NCBI RefSeq assembly: GCF_900113695.1
Contig: NZ_FOQH01000001.1
Coordinates: 186,001-250,000, forward strand
Reading direction: 5' to 3'
Length of the DNA: 64,000 bases
From: Albimonas pacifica
GTDB taxonomy: Bacteria; Pseudomonadota; Alphaproteobacteria; Rhodobacterales; Rhodobacteraceae
Shown: one piece after another, positions 1 through 8,425 of the stretch
Layout of the letters: each line of letters opens with the position of its first letter
Numbering within the stretch: position 1 is the first letter of the stretch
Translations under genes and position numbers: made by a program
Notes under the pieces: generated by a model
What the model saw: only the letters and a program-made list of their open reading frames with translations
Told to the model about the DNA's origin: nothing
Databases searched by the model: none

Positions 1-1
1 G

Positions 2-1231
2 CCGCTGGCGATGCTGCTGGTGCGCGCGGGCCTGCGCGCCCTCCCGCGCGAGGCGCTGGAGGCCGCGCGCATCGCCGGGGCCCGGCCGGGGCGGCTGTTC
101 CGCCGGGTGCTGGCGCCGATGCTGGCGCCGCATCTCGCCGCCGCCTTCATGCTCGCCTTCGTCTCGGGGCTGGGCAATTTCGGGATTCCCGCCCTGCTGG
201 GCATTCCGGCGGGCTACACCACGCTGCCGGTTCTGATCTACCAGCGCCTGTCGTCCTTCGGCCCCGGCGTGCTGGGCGAGGTCGCCGTGCTCTCCTGCGT
301 CATGGCGCTGGTGGCGCTGCTCGCGGCCCTGCTGCAACGGCGGCTGGAGGGCCGCGCGCGGGCCGAGAGCATCGGCCCCCCCTCCCGACCGCTCGCCTTC
401 GACCTGGGCGCGGGGCGGCCCGTCGCCGAGGCCGGGCTGGCGCTGGTGGTGCTGGCGACGCTGGCGCTGCCGCTGGCCTCGCTGGTCTCGACCGCGCTGG
501 TGGGGGCCTATGGCGTGACCCTGACGGCCGATACCGTGACGCTGGAGAACTTCGAGGAGGTGCTGTTCCGCCAGGCCGCCACCGGGCGGGCCTTCGCCAA
601 TTCCTTCCTCGCGGCGGGGGGCGCGGCGCTGGTCCTCGGCCTCTTCGCGGTGGTGTTCGGGCATGTGGCGCGGGCGCGCGGGGCGGGGCCGCTGCCGGGG
701 CTCGCCTCGGGGATGGCGGACGTGGCCTATGCGCTGCCGGGGCTGGTGCTGTCGATCGCGCTGATCCTGGTGTTCGTGGCCCCGCTGCCGGGGCTGGGGG
801 TCAGCCTCTACGGCACGGTCACGGTGATCTTCTTCGCCTACCTGATCCGCTTCCTGACCGTGGCGCTGAAGCCGGTGGCGGCGGCCTATGCGCAGCTCGA
901 CCCCAGCCTCGACGACGCGGCGCGGGTGGCGGGCGCCTCGCTGGGGCTGCGGCTGAGGCGGATCTTCGCGCCGGCGGTGCTGCCCTCGGCGGCCTCGGGG
1001 GCGATCCTGGTGTTCATGACCGCCTACAACGAGGTCACCGTCTCGGCCCTGCTGTGGTCGCGGGGATCGGAGACCATCGGGACCGCGATCTTCAACTACG
1101 AGGACGGGGGCTACACCTCCCTCGCCGCGGCCATGGCGACGGTGACGGTGGCGGCGACGGCGGGGCTGATGATCGCGCTGACCCGGTTGGGCCGGCGCCT
1201 GCCGGCGGGGGCGATCCCCTGGCGGGACTGA
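2..1231 (+). CDS. ABC transporter permease, two fused domains (5' end cut by window)
   Basis: The reading frame is open from base 2, so the true start lies before the window; the first internal ATG is at 11. The protein is an integral membrane permease with two BPD_transp_1 halves, as in FbpB/SfuB-type iron(III), thiamine or phosphonate importers. Each half has an EAA cytoplasmic loop that docks the ATPase: the first is ALEAARIAGARPGRLFRR at about residues 18-35 of the visible part, the second is DDAARVAGASLGLRLRR near residue 303. Between them are about ten hydrophobic segments. The matching ATPase is probably the convergent gene at 1326-2417; the binding protein would lie outside the window. 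Family assignment is firm, substrate unknown. Confidence 0.9.
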   Translation, partial: PLAMLLVRAGLRALPREALEAARIAGARPGRLFRRVLAPMLAPHLAAAFMLAFVSGLGNFGIPALLGIPAGYTTLPVLIYQRLSSFGPGVLGEVAVLSCVMALVALLAALLQRRLEGRARAESIGPPSRPLAFDLGAGRPVAEAGLALVVLATLALPLASLVSTALVGAYGVTLTADTVTLENFEEVLFRQAATGRAFANSFLAAGGAALVLGLFAVVFGHVARARGAGPLPGLASGMADVAYALPGLVLSIALILVFVAPLPGLGVSLYGTVTVIFFAYLIRFLTVALKPVAAAYAQLDPSLDDAARVAGASLGLRLRRIFAPAVLPSAASGAILVFMTAYNEVTVSALLWSRGSETIGTAIFNYEDGGYTSLAAAMATVTVAATAGLMIALTRLGRRLPAGAIPWRD

Positions 1232-1254
1232 GGGGCGGACGCTTGAGGACTGCG

Positions 1255-1272
1255 CCCGCGGCCGGCCGCGGG
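1255..1272. terminator. GC palindrome between convergent genes
   Basis: A perfect 18-bp palindrome (CCCGCGGCC and its inverse) sits between the stop codons of the permease and the convergent ATPase. It could fold on either transcript and act as a bidirectional terminator. There is no T-run, so termination is inferred from position only. Confidence 0.4.
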
Positions 1273-1325
1273 AGGCCGCGGGTCGAGCCCGGGGCGCCCG
1301 CGGAGCGGGCGGGGCGCCCAGGCCG

Positions 1326-2417
1326 TCAGGCCTCGGCCCGCTCCCGCGCGGCGGGGGCGAGGGCGGCGAGCTCCGGCGCCGGCAGCGGCCAGCCGGAGCG
1401 GATCGAGACGCCCACGCGCTCGCCCGGCGCGACGGGACCGGTCGCGAGCGCCTCCACCTCCAGCCCCTCGTCGGTGCGCAGCGTCAGCTCCCGCACGCCG
1501 CCCCGGTAGGTGGCGCGCAGGACGCGGGCGGGGGCGCCGCCGGCGCCGAGGGCGACCTCTTCGGGGCGCACGAACAGGCCGCAGGGGCCGTCGGGGACCG
1601 GGCGGACGTCGGGCGCGCCGTCGCGCAGGGGGATCTCGGGAAACCCCTCGACGGTCGCGAGCCCGCCCCGGCGCGTCGCCGGCAGCAGGGCGCCGCGGCC
1701 GACGAAGCGGGCGACGTCGACGGAGTTCGGGCGCCAGTAGAGCTCGTCCGGCGCCGCCACCTGGGCGAAACGGCCGTCCATCATCACCGCGATCCGGTCG
1801 GCGAGGCCCATCGCCTCGCGCTGGTCGTGGGTGATGTAGAGGGTGGTGGCCCCGCCCACCCGGTGCACGCGCAGGAACTCCTCCTCCATCGCCGCGCGCA
1901 GGTGGGGATCGAGGTTGGCCAGCGGCTCGTCCATCAGCACCACCCGCGCGTCCGAGGCGAGCGCGCGCGCCAGCGCCACGCGCTGCCGCTGCCCGCCCGA
2001 GAGCTCGGCGGGGCGGCGGGCGGCATGGGGCGTCAGGCCCACGGTCTCGAGGCAGCGGGCGGCCAGCGCCTCGCGCTCCGCCCGGGGACGGCCGGCGGCC
2101 TCGGCGGGGAAGGCGACGTTCTCGGCCACCGTCATGTGGGGCCAGAGGGCGTAGGACTGGAAGACGAAGCCCACCCGGCGATCCTCGGCCCGCAGGTGCA
2201 CGCCCGGTCCGGACCAGGGGGTCCCGTCGCAGGCGATGGTTCCTTCGGTCGCCGTCTCCAGCCCCGCGATCAGGCGCAAGAGCGTGGACTTTCCGCAGCC
2301 CGAGGGGCCCAGGACCACGAAGAACTCGCCGTCGCGGATGGTCGCGTCCAGCCCCGCGATCGCCCGCGAGCCGTCGTCGAACCGCTTGCCCAAGCCCGTG
2401 ATCGTCAGTTCGGCCAT
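1326..2417 (-). CDS. ABC transporter ATP-binding protein (FbpC/PotA-like)
   Basis: A 363-residue ATPase that energises an importer from the cytoplasmic face. Walker A GPSGCGKST is at residues 37-45, the Q-loop at VFQSYALWPH (85-94), signature LSGGQ at 139-143, Walker B VVLMDEP at 159-165 and the switch histidine in THDQREAMG. The C-terminal 130 residues look like a TOBE regulatory domain. The start at 2417 (MAELTITGLG) fits the family N-terminus; the same frame runs open upstream without meaning. It is convergent with the two-domain permease and divergent from the binding-protein gene at 2659, so it could serve either. The operon at 2659 has its own ATPase, so the permease at the left edge is the likelier partner. 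Confidence 0.9.
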   Translation of the reverse strand: MAELTITGLGKRFDDGSRAIAGLDATIRDGEFFVVLGPSGCGKSTLLRLIAGLETATEGTIACDGTPWSGPGVHLRAEDRRVGFVFQSYALWPHMTVAENVAFPAEAAGRPRAEREALAARCLETVGLTPHAARRPAELSGGQRQRVALARALASDARVVLMDEPLANLDPHLRAAMEEEFLRVHRVGGATTLYITHDQREAMGLADRIAVMMDGRFAQVAAPDELYWRPNSVDVARFVGRGALLPATRRGGLATVEGFPEIPLRDGAPDVRPVPDGPCGLFVRPEEVALGAGGAPARVLRATYRGGVRELTLRTDEGLEVEALATGPVAPGERVGVSIRSGWPLPAPELAALAPAARERAEA

Positions 2418-2658
2418 GCCGCCTCTCCCGCAGCCTCTCCCGCAGTCGCGGGCACGCCCTAGCACAGGCGGGGCGCGCCCCGGGCGCGGGGAAAGCGCGC
2501 AGCCGCCCGCGGGGGACCATGTCGCGGATCGCGAATGCAGGAAAACCGAGTTCATAGGCGATCTACAAAAGATCGTATATTTTGTTGCGGCGCATCTGAG
2601 AGGTCCGTACCTTTCGAGTCGCCAAGACCCGACACCGATTCTCCCGACAGGACCTCCC
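2418..2658. promoter_or_regulatory. Divergent promoter region with AT-rich inverted repeat
   Basis: This is the spacer between the divergent ATPase and the binding-protein gene. Around 2560-2600 the composition becomes AT-rich and contains ACAAAA (2565-2570) and its inverse TTTTGT (2580-2585), nine bases apart. Such a site is a reasonable operator for the GntR regulator encoded at 9861 in the downstream operon, but this link is inference. Confidence 0.45.
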
Positions 2659-3828
2659 ATGAGCCACGATCTCGACCGCCAGCGGGCCCTCGCGCGGCTG
2701 CGCGCCAGCGCCATCGCCCCGCCGACCTCGCGCCGCGACTTCCTCAAGCTGTTCGGCGGGGCCATCGGCGGGCTCGCCGCCGCCACGACCCTCCCGCGCC
2801 ATCTGCTGGCGCAGGCGGAGTCCGACCTGCCCCAGTTCGGCGAGATCCCGCAGGCCTGGAAGGGCTCGGGCGAGGTGGTGGTGGTGACCTGGGGCGGCAT
2901 CGGGACCGAGATGCAGCGCAAGGCCTGGTTCGAGCCGTTCGAGAAGCTCTGCGGCATCAAGGTGGTCGAGGCCGTGGGGCCGGATCCCGCGAAGGTCCGC
3001 GCCATGGTCGACACCAACACCGTGCAGTGGGACGTCTGCCAGATCGGCCGCGGCACGATGCTCGAGTTCCTCAAGCAGGGCGATTACCTGGAGGAGATCG
3101 ACTACTCGCTGGTCGAGGACGGGGTGACCGACAACTACCGCTCCTCCCACGGCGTCGACATCGTGCCCTTCGCGCAGATGCTGGCCTATCGCACCGACGC
3201 CTGGGCGAGCGCGCCGACCGGCTGGGCCGACATGTGGGACCTGGAGAAATTCCCCGGCGGCCGCTCGATGCCCATCGCCACCAAGGGCAACATCCCCGAG
3301 CTGGTCGGCGCCCTGATCGCCGACGGCGCGAGCGCCGAGGGGATCTACCCGCTCGACATCGACCGGGCCGTCGCCAGCCTCGAGAAGGTGAAGCCGGGCG
3401 TGGTGAAGTGGTGGGAGTCGGGCGCCCAGCCGATGCAGATGCTGCTCGACAACGAGGCCCCCTTCGTCACCGCCTGGAACGGGCGCGTGCATGCCGCGAA
3501 GATGGAGGGGCAGCCGCTGGAGATCCTGTGGGACGGCGGCTCGCTGATCTCCAACGCCTGGCTGCTGCCCAGGGGCTGCCCGAACCTGTCGAATGCGCAG
3601 AAGTTCGTGGCTTTCTCGTCCTCGGCGGTGGCGCAGGCGCGGTATTCCAAGCTGCTGCCCTACGGGTTCACCAACGTCGACTCCGCCGACCTGCTGGACG
3701 AGGCGACGCTGGCGAACCTGCCGACCGCGCCGGCCAACATGTCCCGGATGGTCCAGTACGACTTCGAGTGGTGGGCGGCCAACCGGCCGGAAGTCATCGA
3801 GAAGTTCAACGCGATGATGCTGGGCTGA
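2659..3828 (+). CDS. Tat-exported ABC transporter substrate-binding protein (PotD-like)
   Basis: A 389-residue periplasmic binding protein of the spermidine/putrescine class (SBP_bac family). The N-terminus carries a twin-arginine motif, SRRDFLK at residues 24-30, then a hydrophobic stretch ending LLAQAE near residue 53, so export of a folded protein by Tat is likely. The start at 2659 is the first ATG that places the Tat motif at a normal distance; the frame is open further upstream only by chance. It heads the eleven-gene operon, and the matching ATPase and two permeases follow after one amidohydrolase gene. The ligand is unknown. Given the enzymes downstream, a cyclic amide or ureide is more likely than a polyamine. 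Confidence 0.92.
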   Translation: MSHDLDRQRALARLRASAIAPPTSRRDFLKLFGGAIGGLAAATTLPRHLLAQAESDLPQFGEIPQAWKGSGEVVVVTWGGIGTEMQRKAWFEPFEKLCGIKVVEAVGPDPAKVRAMVDTNTVQWDVCQIGRGTMLEFLKQGDYLEEIDYSLVEDGVTDNYRSSHGVDIVPFAQMLAYRTDAWASAPTGWADMWDLEKFPGGRSMPIATKGNIPELVGALIADGASAEGIYPLDIDRAVASLEKVKPGVVKWWESGAQPMQMLLDNEAPFVTAWNGRVHAAKMEGQPLEILWDGGSLISNAWLLPRGCPNLSNAQKFVAFSSSAVAQARYSKLLPYGFTNVDSADLLDEATLANLPTAPANMSRMVQYDFEWWAANRPEVIEKFNAMMLG

Positions 3829-3863
3829 CCCGACCGGGAGGGCGCCGCCCGGGCGCCCGCCGA

Positions 3864-3901
3864 ACGCCCCCGCGCGCGTCCTCCCACGGGCGCGGGGGCG
3901 T
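3864..3901 (+). terminator. Intercistronic stem-loop after binding-protein gene
   Basis: A perfect 12-bp stem (3864-3875 with 3890-3901) and a 14-base loop lie in the 188-base gap after the binding-protein gene, the largest gap in this operon. There is no T-run. It probably stabilises the upstream mRNA or partly terminates, giving excess binding protein. Confidence 0.5.
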
Positions 3902-4016
3902 CGCGGCGTCCCTCCCGCCTCGCGCCGCCGTCCCGCCCCCCCCATCGCCCGGCCGGGTCTCCCTGCGGCCGGGCGAACGGGGCGGCGGCGCGCTCCTCTC
4001 CTGAACGGACCGATCC

Positions 4017-5621
4017 ATGGCCCTTCCCATCGACGCGCTGGTGCTCGACGCCGACATCCGAACCTTCCGCCGGCCCGGAGAGCGGGTCGAGGCGCTGGCC
4101 CTTTCAGGCGGGCGGATCGCGGCCATGGGCGCGGCCGCCGAGATGCGCGCGCTGGCGCCGGGCGCGCCGGTGATCGAGGGGGGCGGGCGGACCGCGATCC
4201 CCGGCATCGTCGACAGCCACTGCCACGCCGACATGCAGGCGGTGCGCATGGGCCGCTGGCTGGACCTGGCCGAGGCCGCCCCCGACGGGCGCGAGGCGCT
4301 GCTGGGCCTGATCGCGACCGAGGCCGCCTCGCGCCCCCAGTCGGCGCGGATCTGCGCCTTCCGCTTCGACGACCTCGCCATGGGCGGCTGGCCGACGCGC
4401 GCGCAGCTCGACGCCGCGGTGGGCGGGCGGCCGGCGCTGATCTACCGCCGCTGCTCGCTGGTGGCGCTGGCGAGCTCCGCCGCGCTGGCCGAGATGGGCT
4501 GGACCGAGGCCGCCGAGGATCCCCCCTTCGGCCGGCTGCAGCGCGACGGCCAGGGCCGCCCCACCGGGCTGGTCGAGGGCCGGGCGGCGCGGATGCTGGT
4601 GGAGCATGCCGGCGCCGCGCAGACCGACGACGACTTCCTCGCGGGGATGGAGCGGGTGCTGGCCCGTTATGCGGCGCTGGGCGTGACCTCGATCCAGAAC
4701 TCGACGACGCAGGCCGCGGGCTTCGCCGCCTACCAGCGCCTGCATGCGGCGGGCGGGCTGAAGCTGCGCGTCGGCGTCATCGCCAACGGCCATGACGAGG
4801 GCTTCTGGCGCGGGCTGCTGGGGGCGCGGATGCGCTCGGGCCTCGGCGACGAGCGGCTGCGGCTGACGGGGGTCGAGTGGGTGGCCGACGGCGCCACCTC
4901 GGCCCGCACCGCCGCCTGGCATGCGCCCTACCAGGGCGAGCCCGGGAACCGCGGCCGCATCCTGATGGACCGCGACGACCTGGTGGAGAAGGTCGAGACC
5001 GCGCATCGCGCCGGCCTCCAGGTCTGCGTCGACGCCATGGGCGACCGCGGCGTCGATTTCGTGATCGAGGCCTTCGAGGCGGCGCTGGAGCGCTTCCCCG
5101 TGGCCGACCACCGCGCCCGGATCGAGCATTGCTGCGCCGTCACGCCCGAGGCCGTCGGCCGGCTGAAGCGCGCGGGCATCGTCGCCTCGACCGCCGCGGG
5201 TTTCGCCCATGACCTCGGCGCCGCCCATCTCGCCGCCCGCGGGCCGGCGGAGATGGCGCGGCTCTGGCCGATGCGCGCGCTTATCGACGCGGGCGTGCCG
5301 GCGCCGATCCACTCCGACGCGCCGGTCTGCGACGAGAACCCGTTCCTCGGCCTGTGGTCGCTGGTCAACCGCCGCGCGGCGGGGGGCGAGGACCTGGACG
5401 CCTCCCAGGCCTGCACGGTCGAGGAGGGGCTCGTCGCCTGCACCCGTCTCGGCGCCTGGGCGGGGCGGGAGGAGCATCTGAAGGGCCATCTGGCCCCGGG
5501 GATGCTCGCCGACCTGATCTTCCTTGACCGCGACCCGCTCGCGATCCCGCCCGAGACGCTGCGCGACACGCGCTGCGAGATGACCGTGATCGGCGGGGAG
5601 ATCGTCCATGACCTCCGCTGA
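4017..5621 (+). CDS. Amidohydrolase family 3 protein (YtcJ-like)
   Basis: A 534-residue metal-dependent hydrolase of the amidohydrolase superfamily, YtcJ type, close to the usual 530-560 residues. The metal-binding HxH is H68-C69-H70 in IVDSHCHADM after the N-terminal beta-sandwich. Later metal-site positions fit HCCAV and SDAPVCDENPF near the C-terminus. No signal peptide is present, so it should be cytoplasmic. It lies between the binding protein and the rest of the importer, and its stop is 19 bases before the next start. Members hydrolyse C-N bonds in amides, ureides or N-acyl compounds. Here it is one of three amidohydrolases in the operon, and I cannot assign its exact substrate. Confidence 0.9.
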   Translation: MALPIDALVLDADIRTFRRPGERVEALALSGGRIAAMGAAAEMRALAPGAPVIEGGGRTAIPGIVDSHCHADMQAVRMGRWLDLAEAAPDGREALLGLIATEAASRPQSARICAFRFDDLAMGGWPTRAQLDAAVGGRPALIYRRCSLVALASSAALAEMGWTEAAEDPPFGRLQRDGQGRPTGLVEGRAARMLVEHAGAAQTDDDFLAGMERVLARYAALGVTSIQNSTTQAAGFAAYQRLHAAGGLKLRVGVIANGHDEGFWRGLLGARMRSGLGDERLRLTGVEWVADGATSARTAAWHAPYQGEPGNRGRILMDRDDLVEKVETAHRAGLQVCVDAMGDRGVDFVIEAFEAALERFPVADHRARIEHCCAVTPEAVGRLKRAGIVASTAAGFAHDLGAAHLAARGPAEMARLWPMRALIDAGVPAPIHSDAPVCDENPFLGLWSLVNRRAAGGEDLDASQACTVEEGLVACTRLGAWAGREEHLKGHLAPGMLADLIFLDRDPLAIPPETLRDTRCEMTVIGGEIVHDLR

Positions 5622-5640
5622 CCCGACCGGAGAGAGCCCC

Positions 5641-6735
5641 ATGACCGACCCCAGCCGCCTCGGCGCCCCCGTCCGTTTCGAGGGGGTCGGCAAGCGCTAC
5701 GGCCGCTCCTGGGCGGTGCGCGGCTTCGACCTGGAAATCGCGGCGGGGGAGTTCGTCTCCCTGCTCGGCGCCTCGGGCTCGGGCAAGACCACCTCGCTGA
5801 TGATGCTGGCGGGGTTCGAGACCCCGACCGAGGGCCGCATCGCCGTCGGCGGCCGGACCGTCGACGCCATGCCGCCGGCGAAGCGCGACATCGGCATGGT
5901 GTTCCAGAGCTACGCGCTGTTCCCCCACATGACCGCGGCCGAGAACGTCGACTTTCCGCTGCGGATGCGCGGCCGCCCGAAGGCGGAGCGCGAGGCGGCG
6001 GTGGCGAAGATGCTCGACATCGTGGGGCTGGCGCATCTCGCCGACCGCCTGCCGAGCCAGCTTTCCGGCGGCCAGCAGCAGCGCGTGGCGCTGGCCCGCG
6101 CCATCGTGTTCGAGCCGCCGGTGCTGCTGATGGACGAGCCGCTGGGCGCGCTCGACAAGCACCTGCGCGCCACGCTGCAGGCGGAGATCAAGCGCATCCA
6201 GGCGCGGCTGGGCCTGACGGTCCTGTTCGTGACCCACGACCAGGAGGAGGCGCTGACCATGTCCGACCGCATCTGCGTGATGCGCGACGGCGCGATCCTG
6301 CAGGTGGACGCGCCCGAGACCATCTACGACCGCCCCGCCGACACCTATGTCGCCGCCTTCTTCGGCGAGTCGAACGCCCTGACCGCCGTGCCCGAGGGCC
6401 CGGGCGCCGTGCGCCTCGGTCCCGTCGTCGCCCCCTGGCCGGGCGCGGGCCCCGCCGCCGGCGCGCTGGAGATCGCGATCCGCCCCGAGCGGATCGCCAT
6501 CGCCGACGAGGACGCCCCCGTCCCCCCCGCCCATGTCGCCGTCTTCGCCACGGTGCGCGAGACGACCTTCGTGGGCGACCGCCGCGTCTACCTCGCCGCG
6601 CTCGACACCGGCGAGGCGGTGCAGGTGAACCAGCCGCTCGCCGACCTCTCGGGCGGCCACCGGCCGGGGGAGCGGGTGCGCCTGCACTGGGCGACCACGG
6701 CCATGCGCGGCTTCGTCGACGGGCGCGCGGCATGA
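5641..6735 (+). CDS. ABC transporter ATP-binding protein (PotA-like)
   Basis: A 364-residue import ATPase. Walker A GASGSGKTT is at residues 43-51, followed by VFQSYALFPHMTAAENV, signature LSGGQQQ, Walker B LLMDEPLGALD and switch THDQEEAL. A C-terminal TOBE-like region ends the protein. An ATG at 5608 is in frame, but 5641 is preferred because GGAGAG stands just before it and the protein then begins as PotA relatives do. It overlaps the first permease gene by ATGA. With the binding protein at 2659 and the permeases at 6732 and 7598 it makes a complete PotABCD-type importer. Confidence 0.93.
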   Translation: MTDPSRLGAPVRFEGVGKRYGRSWAVRGFDLEIAAGEFVSLLGASGSGKTTSLMMLAGFETPTEGRIAVGGRTVDAMPPAKRDIGMVFQSYALFPHMTAAENVDFPLRMRGRPKAEREAAVAKMLDIVGLAHLADRLPSQLSGGQQQRVALARAIVFEPPVLLMDEPLGALDKHLRATLQAEIKRIQARLGLTVLFVTHDQEEALTMSDRICVMRDGAILQVDAPETIYDRPADTYVAAFFGESNALTAVPEGPGAVRLGPVVAPWPGAGPAAGALEIAIRPERIAIADEDAPVPPAHVAVFATVRETTFVGDRRVYLAALDTGEAVQVNQPLADLSGGHRPGERVRLHWATTAMRGFVDGRAA

Positions 6736-7601
6736 GCCTCGCCGAGCCCCTCGCCCCCGCCCGCCTCGGCGCGCTGCGCGCGCGGGCCGCCACGCCCGCC
6801 TGGCTGGCGCTGCCGCTGATCGCGTTCCTCGGCGTCTTCTACCTCGCGCCCGTGGCGATGATGCTGGCCCGCGCGGCGGGGGAGGGGGACTGGGCGCCCC
6901 TCTTCGCGGCGATCGAGAACCAGGTGGCGCAGCGGGTGTTCCTCGGCACGCTCGAGATCGCCTTCGTCTGCACGCTGGCCACCCTGGTCATCGGCTATCC
7001 GCTGGCGCTCTTCGCGGCCCTCGCCCCGCCCTGGCTCGCGCGCCTCGCCATCGCGGCGGTGCTGGCGCCGTTCTGGAGCTCGATCCTGATCCGCTCCTAC
7101 GCCTGGATGGTGCTGCTGGGGCGCGAGGGGCTGGTGAACGGGGCGCTGGGCGGCCTCGGCCTGATCGAGGCGCCGATCCGCATGCTCAACACCACCTTCG
7201 CGGTCTACGTGGGCATGATCCACATCATGCTGCCTTTCATGATCCTGCCGATCTACGCGGCGCTGAAGGGCATCGACGGGCGGCTGGTGCAGGCGGCCGA
7301 GAACCTGGGCGCCTCGACCGCCTCGGTCCTGCGCCACGTGATCCTGCCGCTGTCGCTGCCGGGGGTCGCCGCGGGGGCGCTGGTGGTCTTCGTGCTGTCG
7401 ATCGGCTTCTACGTGACGCCGGCGCTGCTGGGCGGGCCGCGGGACATGATGGTCTCGATGCTGATCGCGCAGGAGGTGGACCTCTACAACTGGGACCTCG
7501 CCTCGGCCTACGCGGGCGGGCTGCTGGTTCTGACGCTCCTGATCGTCGCCGTCGCCTCGCGCTTCGTGGACCTCGGCAAAGCCATGGGGGGCCGCAAATG
7601 A
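6732..7601 (+). CDS. ABC transporter permease (PotB-like)
   Basis: A 289-residue inner-membrane permease with about six hydrophobic segments and the EAA loop AAENLGASTASVLRHVILP in the C-terminal half. It pairs with the next gene to form the heterodimeric channel. The start ATG overlaps the ATPase stop (ATGA), and its own stop overlaps the next start the same way, so the three transporter genes are translationally coupled. Length and motif order match PotB/polyamine-type permeases. Substrate is unknown. Confidence 0.93.
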   Translation: MSLAEPLAPARLGALRARAATPAWLALPLIAFLGVFYLAPVAMMLARAAGEGDWAPLFAAIENQVAQRVFLGTLEIAFVCTLATLVIGYPLALFAALAPPWLARLAIAAVLAPFWSSILIRSYAWMVLLGREGLVNGALGGLGLIEAPIRMLNTTFAVYVGMIHIMLPFMILPIYAALKGIDGRLVQAAENLGASTASVLRHVILPLSLPGVAAGALVVFVLSIGFYVTPALLGGPRDMMVSMLIAQEVDLYNWDLASAYAGGLLVLTLLIVAVASRFVDLGKAMGGRK

Positions 7602-8425
7602 GCGCCCGCGCCCTGCGTCTCTCCGCCGGCCTGCCGGCCCGCGTCGCCCTCGGCGCCGTCGCCCTGCTGGTGGCGCTGTTCCTGGTGTTCCCGGTGGTGA
7701 TCGTGATCCCGCTGAGCTTCTCGGGCTCCGAGTTCCTGAGCTTCCCGCCCGAGAGCTGGTCGCTGCGCTGGTACGCCGACTTCTTCACCACCGCCCGCTG
7801 GCTGGAATCCGCGTGGCTGTCGATCTGGATCGCGGTGGTCGCCGCGATCCTGGCGACCGTGCTGGGGACCGCCGCCGCCCTCGGCCTCGCCCGCGCGAAA
7901 TTCCCCGGCCGGGCGGTGGTCACGGCCTTCCTGCTGTCGCCGCTGGTGGTGCCGGCGATCATCGTCTCGATCGGGGTCTATTTCTTCTATGCGCCGCTGG
8001 GGCTGGTGGGCTCGCCCATCGGGATCGCCATCGCGCATGCGACGCTCGCCTCGCCCTTCGTGCTGGTGAACGTCACCGCGGCGCTGGCGGGGTTCGATCC
8101 GCGGCTGGAGCAGGCGGCGAAGAACCTCGGCGCCTCGGGCTGGTCGACCTTCCGGCTGGTGACCTTCCCGATCATCAAGCCCGGCGTGATGGCCGGCGCC
8201 GTCTTCGCCTTCATCGCCAGCTTCGACGAGATGATCGTGGCCCTGTTCATCACCTCGCCCGGCAACGTCACCCTGCCGATCCGGATGTGGGAGAGCATGC
8301 GCAACGAGATCTCGCCCGCCATCGCCGCCGTCTCGACGCTGGTGATCCTGCTGTCGGTGTCCCTGTTCTTCGTGGCGGCGCGCATCCAGGCGCGCGCCGT
8401 CGCCCGCTCCGGAGGCGACCGATGA
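7598..8425 (+). CDS. ABC transporter permease (PotC-like)
   Basis: A 275-residue permease, the second half of the channel. It has an N-terminal membrane segment, about six in all, and the EAA loop AAKNLGASGWSTFRLVTFP. It starts at the ATGA overlap with the PotB-like gene and ends in an ATGA overlap with the following amidohydrolase gene. That coupling puts the transporter and the first of two ATZ/TRZ-type hydrolases under the same translation control and argues that they handle the same compound. Confidence 0.93.
   Translation: MSARALRLSAGLPARVALGAVALLVALFLVFPVVIVIPLSFSGSEFLSFPPESWSLRWYADFFTTARWLESAWLSIWIAVVAAILATVLGTAAALGLARAKFPGRAVVTAFLLSPLVVPAIIVSIGVYFFYAPLGLVGSPIGIAIAHATLASPFVLVNVTAALAGFDPRLEQAAKNLGASGWSTFRLVTFPIIKPGVMAGAVFAFIASFDEMIVALFITSPGNVTLPIRMWESMRNEISPAIAAVSTLVILLSVSLFFVAARIQARAVARSGGDR

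Noticed and set aside
2418-3074. Upstream extension of the ATPase frame at 1326-2417
   Set aside because: It is antisense to the signal region of the binding protein and would add 219 meaningless residues before a normal PotA-like start.
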